A DNA stretch of 5,995 nucleotides from Candidatus Bathyarchaeota archaeon (lineage in GTDB: Archaea > Thermoproteota > Bathyarchaeia > Bathyarchaeales > Bathycorpusculaceae). Made by a program: the position numbers and the translations under genes. Shown piece by piece: positions 1 through 4,559 of the stretch. The notes beneath the pieces were generated by a model. That model saw only the letters and a program-made list of their open reading frames with translations. It was not told the DNA's origin and ran no database searches. The stretch is taken from NCBI GenBank assembly GCA_026014845.1, contig JAOZHM010000121.1, positions 1-5,995 on the forward strand, read 5' to 3'. Positions within the stretch are counted from its first letter, which is position 1. The number at the start of each line of letters is the position of its first letter.

Positions 1-558
1 AGAAGGCAAAGCCCCCAAACCTACACCAAAGACTTGGGAACAGAATTGTACGAAAAAAGTGTTAGAAGTGATCGAATTCCTAGAGACTCTTTTATTGCAC
101 GCGTGAAATGTGCGCAGCGCGAGATAACAAGCTTACTGGTCGTCAACGTAATAACTTCAGCATACTTCGAAGCGATACTTTCAACAATCGCACTCAACTT
201 GACCAAAGGACTACTGCCACCAAACTCTTGCTTAACCTGAAGCGACCAAGGAGAACGATACTCCAAAACATAACGCCTCCTCCTCAGAACAACAGGAAGA
301 GCAAGTATATCAGGACAGCTTGCAACCCGAAAAACATCCGCCTTCAAACATAATCTGCAAAATAACAGCCAAGTAATTAATAATTCCGACGAATAAACGA
401 CCCAGTCTACTCCCACGCCAAACAAATATCACCTTAGGACCCATTACATCAAACTCAATCTCAACACCACTGCACTTCTTAATGCTATATGCAGTTTTCC
501 TGATTCTAACATACTTCATAGGATCTAACACTACGTGAACAACTCTCAGGATGATCAC
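1..558 (-). pseudogene. GT4-like glycosyltransferase, frameshifted, N-terminal part, runs off left edge
   Basis: A GTG at 558 opens a reading frame that resembles the N-terminal domain of family-4/GT-B glycosyltransferases: a short hydrophobic strand ending in HVVLDP, then VRIRKTAYSIKK, then VEIEFDVMGPKV. The frame continues to about 352. Similarity then resumes in another frame from about 350 (LKADVFRVASCPDILALP, then RRYVLEYRSPWSLQVKQEFG, then YAEVITLTTSKL) as far as a stop at 21-23. Skipping one base near 351 joins the halves, so a single-base insertion (or two-base deletion) is the likely lesion. The early stop at 21-23, just after NSVPKSLV, suggests further damage, because the sugar-nucleotide-binding C-terminal domain would lie beyond it. 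The start follows the stop of the truncated GT2 gene by one base, so the two were probably cotranscribed with the epimerase. In intact relatives the product adds a sugar to a lipid-linked or surface glycan. The family call rests on motif resemblance only. Confidence 0.6.
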
Positions 559-559
559 A

Positions 560-766
560 TCAAGCTATACTTTCCCTTTCCATTCTGTTGATAACAACAA
601 TATCAGCATGCTTCGAAGCAACCTCATCAGTTCCATCCACACTACCATCATCAACCACAACCAAAAACAAATTAGCAATTTGATCCCTCAAACTCTTAAG
701 ACATTCTCCAATCATATTTGCCTCATCACGAGCACTCACCACCACGCCACAACGCCAACCACGCAT
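560..766 (-). pseudogene. Truncated family-2 glycosyltransferase (N-terminal fragment)
   Basis: The 68-residue frame starts at ATG 766 behind a good ribosome binding site (GGAGG, minus strand, 781-777, 10 nt spacing). It carries the GT-A nucleotide-binding start of GT2 enzymes: VVVSARDEANMIGECLKSL at about residues 8-26, then LVVVDDGSVDGT with the nucleotide-sugar-contacting DD pair, then VVINR. It stops after about 68 residues, whereas GT2 proteins are normally 220 or more, so the DXD motif and the acceptor half are missing. The next glycosyltransferase starts directly after the stop, which points to an internal deletion that joined the two genes. It lies 75 nt downstream of the epimerase on the same strand and was probably part of the same polysaccharide operon. 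An active enzyme is not expected from what remains. Confidence 0.7.
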
Positions 767-841
767 TTTTCAATTCCCTCCGGGATAACCTAAACTCTCT
801 ATCGACAATTTAGGCATAATTCACAACAGCTTTGCCTCAAC

Positions 842-1768
842 TCACCTAAGAAGTAGGCTTAACCCCTCTCTTAAAGATTTTTCCGGCTTATAACCAAGCA
901 ATCTTTCAGCCTTACTCAAATCCGCACAGCTTCGCCTAATATCACCAGCCTTCGGCTCAGCAAAAACAGGCTTAACATCACGCGAAACAAAAAGCTCAAT
1001 CAAAACATCAGCAAGCCTATTAATTGATGTCTCCACACCTGAACCAACATTAATCATTTCACCAACACAGTCTTTGCAACGCATCGCAGACATGCAAGCA
1101 TCAACAACATCCCCAACAAAAACGAAATCTCTAGTTTGTTCTCCATCCCCATAAATAATAGGCTCCTCTCCATGTTTCAACCTATCAATGAACTTCATTA
1201 TCACCCCACTATAAGGACCAACCACCTGTCTAGACCCGTAAACATTAAAAAACCTCAAACAAACAGTCTCAAGCCCATAAACCTCATAAAAAACCCTGCA
1301 ATAATACTCAGCGGCAAGTTTCGAAACGCCATAAGGAGACATAGGCTTGGTAGGATGCTCCTCATTGATAGGCAGATTAACAGATTCGCCGTAAACTACG
1401 CAGGAAGAGGCATAAACAAACCGTTTAACACCAGTCTTTAGGCTTTCTCTTAAAACATTCAAAGTCCCACCAACATTCACTTCATTAACCAGAAGCGGAT
1501 TCTTCACGGAAAAATCAACACTAACAATTGCAGCAAGATGAAAAACAACATCCACACCTTCCAAAGCCTTCTTAACATCAGCCTCATCTCTAACATCACC
1601 CTCAACCAAACAAAAATTAGGCTCACCAAAATGCGCACTCAAATTCTCACGCCTACCACTAGAAAAATCATCCAAAACAACCACATCAAAGCCCCCACTC
1701 AACAGCCCATCCACTAAATGACTACCAATAAAACCAGCACCGCCAGTAACCAAAACCCTATCAACCAA
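842..1768 (-). CDS. NAD-dependent nucleotide-sugar epimerase (extended SDR, GalE/WbpP-like)
   Basis: Complete extended short-chain dehydrogenase of about 308 residues. Numbering from the upstream TTG at 1783, the Rossmann dinucleotide motif TGGAGFIGSHL is at 13-23, DD at 38-39 ends the second strand, GDVR is at 62-65, HLAA at 82-85, the serine of YASSCVVYG is S127, and the catalytic YGVSK has Y151 and K155. FFNVYGSRQ and the substrate-side stretch YGDGEQTRDFVFVGD follow, as in UDP-glucose/UDP-GlcNAc 4-epimerases. The family interconverts sugar nucleotides in the cytoplasm for glycan assembly; the exact substrate cannot be read here. I prefer the TTG at 1768: an AAGGTG ribosome binding site (1780-1775) sits 6 nt before it, and similarity to the second copy begins there. 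The TTG at 1783 or GTG at 1777 would add 3-5 residues. Two glycosyltransferase remnants follow downstream. It is the only complete copy of three epimerase starts in the window. Confidence 0.92.
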   Translation of the reverse strand: MVDRVLVTGGAGFIGSHLVDGLLSGGFDVVVLDDFSSGRRENLSAHFGEPNFCLVEGDVRDEADVKKALEGVDVVFHLAAIVSVDFSVKNPLLVNEVNVGGTLNVLRESLKTGVKRFVYASSCVVYGESVNLPINEEHPTKPMSPYGVSKLAAEYYCRVFYEVYGLETVCLRFFNVYGSRQVVGPYSGVIMKFIDRLKHGEEPIIYGDGEQTRDFVFVGDVVDACMSAMRCKDCVGEMINVGSGVETSINRLADVLIELFVSRDVKPVFAEPKAGDIRRSCADLSKAERLLGYKPEKSLREGLSLLLR

Positions 1769-1783
1769 ACTTAACACCTTCAA

Positions 1784-2084
1784 ACTAATCTTTTTAATAA
1801 ACGAAGATTATGTAGTTTTCTGTTGACAGCCTTCATGACTACAGTCGGGAGATTCTCTGGCGGTTGATCCGCCTAGCATAGCTTCATATCCCCAGAGTTT
1901 AGGGCGGTGTCCACGGCAGCTTCATCTATACGACTAAAGCCAGAAGCTTTTTGCAAAGTTTCTGAGTAGAAAGTCCAAAATGTCGAAATTTCAGCTGTGC
2001 ACGCATAACTAAATCTACGTCCCAGGTTAATTCATCAACGCTCCGCAAGGAATTCCCGCCACTTCTAATACGCTTCGGCGTGCC
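1784..2084. other. Gene-free stretch with several small hairpins; possible degraded transposon end
   Basis: I recognise no gene here. The stretch holds short inverted repeats: GACT-AC-AGTC at 1837-1846, GGCGG-TTGAT-CCGCC at 1859-1873 (extendable by two pairs past a bulged T), and ACGC-TTCG-GCGT at 2070-2081, which on the plus strand gives a cUUCGg tetraloop. Base composition is more GC-rich around 1845-1930 than in the flanks. On the minus strand the order of short frames followed by a CCCGACTGTAGTC subterminal palindrome recalls the 3' end of IS200/IS605-type elements, but no TnpB motif (zinc-finger CxxC or catalytic DRDxNA) is legible. A TATA-like TTTATTAA at 1801-1794 (minus) may belong to the epimerase. 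Alternatives are a structured noncoding RNA or plain decay. Confidence 0.25.
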
Positions 2085-2105
2085 AAGGACGCTTAGAGCG
2101 TCCTT
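2085..2105. repeat. Perfect 9-bp inverted repeat across the vapC stop codon
   Basis: AAGGACGCT at 2085-2093 and AGCGTCCTT at 2097-2105 are exact reverse complements separated by TAG, so the vapC stop codon (2095-2093 on the minus strand) lies mostly in the loop. The transcript would form a strong GC-containing hairpin at the 3' end of the vapBC message. No long T-run follows on the minus strand, so a classic intrinsic terminator is not shown. A 3'-end stabiliser or a leftover of an insertion end are equally possible. Confidence 0.6.
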
Positions 2106-2482
2106 ACTCCGTGTTGGTTTGCGTATTTCTTTAGTCTTTCATCAAAAGTTAGAAGGGCGTGTCCCATCCTCTTGGCCACGGATAGAATCAGAAAGTCGTT
2201 GTAGTCCCGGTATTCTTTGATTCTCTCGATGGAAAAGAGAATGTCATCGACTTGTATGGGAACAGGATTGGTCTTCGCGTGTGTTAAGTACTCTGTCACC
2301 TTCTCTCGAGAAAAGCTTAGGTCCAGCTTCTCCCCTTTCATGAACCATACATACTCGTGGAAGACGATTGATGGCAGTATCCACCTCTTTAGAGAATCAA
2401 GCAGTTTCATGGCTTCTATGTGGAACTCGCTGTCTTCAAAAGTGTCAAATATCAGAACGTTTGTATCTACGACCGCAGACAA
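2093..2482 (-). CDS. vapC: PIN-domain ribonuclease toxin, VapC family
   Basis: The 129-residue length is normal for VapC. All four acidic positions of the PIN active site are present: D6 in VVDTNVL, E43 in FHEYVWF, D96 in YNDFLILSVAK and D114 in LLTFDERL. These residues hold Mg2+/Mn2+ in a family of endoribonucleases that typically cut tRNA or rRNA when released from antitoxin. The start is TTG 2482: the codon just before it in frame is TGA, and GAGAGGG (2497-2491) gives a ribosome binding site 8 nt upstream. The start lies inside the 3' end of vapB (16-nt overlap), so translation is probably coupled. The stop falls in the loop of a perfect hairpin. Nothing indicates inactivation. The target RNA cannot be inferred. 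Confidence 0.9.
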   Translation of the reverse strand: MSAVVDTNVLIFDTFEDSEFHIEAMKLLDSLKRWILPSIVFHEYVWFMKGEKLDLSFSREKVTEYLTHAKTNPVPIQVDDILFSIERIKEYRDYNDFLILSVAKRMGHALLTFDERLKKYANQHGVRTL

Positions 2483-2706
2483 TCATTCGACCCTCTCTCA
2501 ATAGACCGCTCGATGTCCTCTAAGCCGAGGGGTTTGCCGAGTTTTCTGGTCTTCCTCTTCCCTTTCCTTGGTACCCTGATCTTGATTACGCCTTCTTCTT
2601 CGCGGTACTCCATCACGAGGACGTCTCCTCTTTCAACGTTGGTTCGAGCTCTTATATCGGCTGGGATTGTTATCTGATAGTTCCGGGTTACCTTCGTAGT
2701 AGGCAT
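2467..2706 (-). CDS. vapB: AbrB/MazE-type antitoxin, VapB family
   Basis: The protein has 79 residues. Its N-terminal half is a swapped-hairpin AbrB DNA-binding domain: KVTRNYQITIPADIR at about 5-19, GDVLVMEYRE, then a final strand VIKIRVPR. The C-terminal half is basic (RKGKRKTRK) followed by an acidic helix, LEDIERSIERG, the kind of segment that wraps the VapC toxin. The domain normally dimerises, binds its own promoter and neutralises the toxin. ATG 2706 is chosen because a TATA box at 2743-2736 predicts transcription starting near 2714, giving a nearly leaderless message. A TTG at 2715 would add three residues (MIN) and cannot be excluded. It overlaps vapC by 16 nt. Confidence 0.88.
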   Translation of the reverse strand: MPTTKVTRNYQITIPADIRARTNVERGDVLVMEYREEEGVIKIRVPRKGKRKTRKLGKPLGLEDIERSIERGSNDCLRS

Positions 2707-2714
2707 ATTAATCA

Positions 2715-2744
2715 ACTACTCATAGTAAACATCGCGTATAAACC
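2715..2744 (-). promoter_or_regulatory. vapBC promoter (minus strand) with small inverted repeat
   Basis: Read on the minus strand, GGTTTATAC at 2744-2736 is a TATA box centred near 2740, which places the start site near 2714, only about 8 nt before ATG 2706. Between the box and the start site lies ACTA-N4-TAGT (2726-2715), a short inverted repeat that could be a VapB operator half-site pair. The TATA call is fair; the operator is weak because the arms are only 4 bp. Confidence 0.5.
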
Positions 2745-2778
2745 TTTTCTCTTTTCGGTAACACGCAGATAAGCATCA

Positions 2779-2993
2779 ACAACATCCAAAGCCTTCTCAA
2801 CATCAGCCTTGACTCTAACATCACCCTCAACCAAACAAAAATTAGACCCACCAAAATGCACACTCAAATTCTCACGCCTACCACCAGAGAAATCATCCAA
2901 AACAACCACATCAAAGCCCCCACTCACTAACCCATCCACTAAATGACTACCAATAAAACCTGCTCCTCCAGTAACCAAAACCCTTTCAACCAA
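2779..2993 (-). pseudogene. Truncated second copy of the epimerase 5' end
   Basis: Starting at TTG 2993, the frame matches the first 70-odd residues of the intact epimerase with about ten substitutions: VERVLVTGGAGFIGSHLVDG, then FDVVVLDDFS, then RRENLS, NFCLVEGDVR and KALD. Similarity stops after VD at about 2779, where the intact copy continues with VVFHLAA. The frame then runs on through unrelated sequence into the vapB promoter and ends at 2712. Only the NAD-binding first quarter survives, without the Ser/Tyr/Lys catalytic triad, so it cannot be an active epimerase. Reading frame and start are undamaged, so truncation may be recent or due to recombination. It faces a flippase remnant across a shared promoter region. 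Confidence 0.88.
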
Positions 2994-3017
2994 CCCAATC
3001 CTCTTCCTACACTAACA

Positions 3018-3086
3018 TAAAACTAATCAAATTAAAATATATGCATCCAAAACCATATCGTCAACGCCCCCATAAAAGGTGAAGCT
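3018..3086 (+). promoter_or_regulatory. Duplicated flippase promoter and leader (first copy)
   Basis: TTAAAATATAT at 3032-3042 is a strong archaeal TATA box; a start site about 26 nt downstream falls near 3064. AAAGGTGA (3075-3082) is the ribosome binding site, 4 nt before TTG 3087. The block ATCAAATTAAAATATATGCA and its flanks recur almost unchanged at 5818-5840 in front of the intact flippase. This promoter now drives only a frameshifted fragment, unless transcription continues to the vapB gene. Confidence 0.65.
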
Positions 3087-3170
3087 TTGGCTAAAAAAGA
3101 AATAGCTTCAATACTCTGGCTTCATTATTTTTGCAGCTAAAATACTCAGCGTAGCAACAGACCTAGTCTT
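3072..3170 (+). repeat. Direct repeat (flippase 5' end), left copy
   Basis: The 79 bases from 3072 to 3150 match 4325-4403 with only two mismatches; weaker similarity continues to about 3170. A more diverged third copy lies at 5866-5975. The left and right copies bracket the vapB-vapC-DUF2283 operon in the same orientation. Confidence 0.88.
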
Positions 3171-3246
3171 CCAACTCATGACAGCCTGCGTAACCACAAA
3201 ACCAGGAATATGGAATACATTTTTATCATCAATAGGATCGCTATAA
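3087..3246 (+). pseudogene. Flippase (Wzx-like) 5' fragment, copy 1, frameshifted
   Basis: TTG 3087 follows a good ribosome binding site and gives AKKEIAS before going out of frame. From 3112, one frame over, it reads YSGFIIFAAKILSVATDLVF and then QLMTACVTTKPGIWN, ending at TAA 3244. This matches the start of the flippase at 5879 (TKKEIRLQYSGFIVFAAKML) across the amphipathic lead and first membrane helix of polysaccharide flippases. Compared with that copy, two bases are missing around 3111, and the in-frame reading from the TTG stops after about 17 codons. Similarity fades after GIWN (about 3216), so only about 45 codons remain. It is not expected to make a transporter. Confidence 0.85.
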
Positions 3247-3300
3247 ATAGCTGGACGAATTGCGAACAACTTAAAATGGAAAAATCCATCCAGAAACTTT

Positions 3301-3348
3301 TAGTAGTACAATAAGCTTTAAGTACTACATTTTACAAAAAGTACTATG
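3301..3348 (+). promoter_or_regulatory. vapBC-DUF2283 promoter with candidate VapB operator
   Basis: GCTTTAAGTA (3315-3324) is a TATA-like box centred near 3319; the expected start site falls on the A of ATG 3346, so the message is probably leaderless, and no ribosome binding site is visible. GTAGTAC (3303-3309) and GTACTAC (3322-3328) form a perfect 7-bp inverted repeat around the box. A third element, AGTACTA at 3340-3346, repeats 3321-3327 exactly 19 nt downstream and covers the start site. This is the expected arrangement for autoregulation by an AbrB-type antitoxin. The pattern is seen; binding is inferred. Confidence 0.6.
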
Positions 3349-3585
3349 GTGACCGAGTTGGAAGAGGTTTCGGTAACAAGAAAAGGGCAGGTTACAATTC
3401 CAGTGAAGTATAGAAGGAAGTATGGGATAAACGAAGGAACAAAAGTGCTGATTGAAGATGCTGAAAGGGGCATCTTTCTCAGGCCCATCATGCGCCTAGA
3501 GGAACAAGCTGGAATCGACACTGGAAAATATGACACAAAAGAACTGAAAAAATCACTAGACCGAGTACGAGAGGAATGGCGTTAA
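3346..3585 (+). CDS. vapB: AbrB/MazE-type antitoxin, VapB family
   Basis: The protein has 79 residues. The N-terminal swapped-hairpin domain is clear: VSVTRKGQVTIPVKYRRKYG at residues 8-27, then EGTKVLIED and GIFLRPI. The C-terminal tail, YDTKELKKSLDRVREEW, is a charged helix suited to occupying the groove of the partner PIN toxin. The likely role is DNA-binding antitoxin and repressor of its own operon. ATG 3346 coincides with the predicted transcription start, so initiation is probably leaderless; a GTG two codons on is less likely. The last 10 nt overlap the start of vapC. It is not closely similar to the other VapB in the window beyond the domain signature, so the two pairs look independently acquired. 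Confidence 0.9.
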   Translation: MVTELEEVSVTRKGQVTIPVKYRRKYGINEGTKVLIEDAERGIFLRPIMRLEEQAGIDTGKYDTKELKKSLDRVREEWR

Positions 3586-3995
3586 AAGTCATCTTAGACA
3601 CCAGATTTTACTTTTCATACTACAATCCTGAAAACAAAAAAATAGCCGATTGGAGTAAACGCGTCATCCAAAAAATATCTAAAGGACAAATTAAAGCAGC
3701 TTCATCAACAATCACCATCACAGAACTTTACAACACCATGGGAAGAATACTCGGAACAGACGCTATAAAAATAAGAATTGCCTCAGCTAAAGGCTCAAAT
3801 ATAAAAATAATTCCAGTAACAGAAGACATAGCTGAACTTGCCGGAAAAATAACTCTGAACACACCAAAAATTCCTTTAGCCGACGCTATAATAGCTGCCA
3901 CAGCCATCATTCACGCCAAAGGCATAGCGGTAACAGACGATGAACACTTCAAAACTATAAAAGACATTAAAGTAAAATGGCTGAAGAACCTTTAG
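3576..3995 (+). CDS. vapC: PIN-domain ribonuclease toxin, VapC family
   Basis: The protein has 139 residues. PIN active-site acids are present at D8 (ILDTRFYF), E50 (ITITELYN), D103 (IPLADAIIAATA) and D121/D122 (VTDDEHF). The usual Asn after the first Asp-Thr is Arg here (DTRF), a form I believe also occurs in archaeal PIN proteins, so it is not evidence of inactivity. ATG 3576 overlaps the vapB stop by 10 nt, so translation is probably coupled. The product should be a metal-dependent endoribonuclease held inactive by the upstream VapB. The DUF2283 gene follows after 33 nt on the same strand. Base use is A-rich, in line with the plus-strand genes around it. The target RNA is unknown. Confidence 0.9.
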   Translation: MALKVILDTRFYFSYYNPENKKIADWSKRVIQKISKGQIKAASSTITITELYNTMGRILGTDAIKIRIASAKGSNIKIIPVTEDIAELAGKITLNTPKIPLADAIIAATAIIHAKGIAVTDDEHFKTIKDIKVKWLKNL

Positions 3996-4028
3996 CCAAA
4001 ATAACAAAAATGTGAGGGCGAGCGGAAG

Positions 4029-4280
4029 ATGGATCTGATCCTAAAATACGATCCAAAGGCAGACATCTTAGCAATAAAGATTAAAGAAGGAGCTATAAAA
4101 AACGAGAAGCTCCTAGACAGCGATGTTGTCTTAGGATACGACGTGAACGCTGAACTCGTTGCACTTGAAATATGGGACGCTTCAAAAAGGGGGCTACTGA
4201 AAAGCCTGACAGATCTCGCATATGAGAAAAGAGAAGTTGTTGAAACTCTGCTAAAAAGAACATATAAAAAAACTGCTTAA
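4029..4280 (+). CDS. DUF2283 family protein
   Basis: A small protein of 83 residues with the DUF2283 pattern: LKYDPKADILAIKIKEG at about 5-21, then VVLGYDVNAELVALEIWDAS at about 33-52, a beta-rich fold ending in the conserved EI.DASK, followed by a basic C-terminal helix. The biochemical role of the family is not established. Members are often found beside DUF4258 or other toxin-like genes and are suspected antitoxin-like partners. No DUF4258 gene is present here; the upstream neighbour is vapC, ending 33 nt before. GTGAGGG at 4012-4018 offers a ribosome binding site 10 nt from ATG 4029, so the gene is probably the third in the vapBC operon. Whether it takes part in toxin control is open. Confidence 0.88.
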   Translation: MDLILKYDPKADILAIKIKEGAIKNEKLLDSDVVLGYDVNAELVALEIWDASKRGLLKSLTDLAYEKREVVETLLKRTYKKTA

Positions 4281-4324
4281 CTCCCCTCTCAATTCTTAGG
4301 GCAAGTCCCATCTTTGCAACATGA

Positions 4325-4425
4325 ATAAAAGGTGAAGCTTTGACCAAAAAAGAAATAGCTTCAATACTCTGGCTTCATTATTTTTGCAGCTAAAATACTC
4401 AGCATAGCCACAGGCCTAATTTTCA
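4325..4425 (+). repeat. Direct repeat (flippase 5' end), right copy
   Basis: This is the partner of the repeat at 3072-3170, with 77 of the first 79 bases identical. The copy begins at ATAAAAGG, just upstream of the ribosome binding site, and lacks the TATA box found before the other two copies. After 4403 it diverges and similarity is lost by about 4425. Confidence 0.88.
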
Positions 4426-4442
4426 ACCTCAAGTTAACATAA
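4340..4442 (+). pseudogene. Flippase (Wzx-like) 5' fragment, copy 2, frameshifted
   Basis: TTG 4340 after AAAAGGTGA opens TKKEIAS, then the reading frame shifts at the same place as in copy 1. From 4365, one frame over, it reads YSGFIIFAAKILSIATGLIF and stops at TAA 4440. Only the lead and first membrane helix survive. The shared two-base loss relative to the flippase at 5879 shows that copies 1 and 2 descend from one already frameshifted ancestor, or that one has converted the other. No promoter precedes this copy. No product is expected. Confidence 0.83.
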
Positions 4443-4499
4443 ACCAATCACAAAACAACAATAAAACTCTGATAAACATCAAAATAAAATATAACTACA

Positions 4500-4554
4500 G
4501 ATTTAAATATCTTAACAGAAATACTTGTAGCGATACAAGCAAGTAACCCTGGTG
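4500..4554 (+). promoter_or_regulatory. ATPase promoter with palindrome at the predicted start site
   Basis: ATTTAAATATC at 4501-4511 is a strong TATA box centred near 4506; transcription should begin near 4532. CTTGTA-GCGA-TACAAG (4524-4539), a perfect 6-bp inverted repeat with a 4-nt centre, sits exactly on that position, where a bound protein would block initiation. GGTG at 4551-4554 is a modest ribosome binding site before ATG 4560. The palindrome is seen; its role as operator is inferred. Confidence 0.55.
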
Positions 4555-4559
4555 CAACC

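Noticed and set aside
1136..1441. Plus-strand open frame of 101 codons opposite the epimerase
   Set aside because: It is antisense to a conserved SDR protein and has no domain signature or ribosome binding site.
1857..1876. GGTTGATCC near a hairpin, reminiscent of the conserved 5' end of archaeal 16S rRNA
   Set aside because: The match is only about nine bases, and the following sequence does not continue as 16S rRNA.
1936..2098. Minus-strand open frame of about 55 codons downstream of vapC
   Set aside because: It has no start with a ribosome binding site and no recognisable motif, and its length is compatible with chance.
2712..2778. Extension of the truncated epimerase frame to its stop at 2712 as a functional C-terminus
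   Set aside because: The residues after VD have no similarity to the intact copy and overlap the vapB promoter, so this is read-through into foreign sequence.
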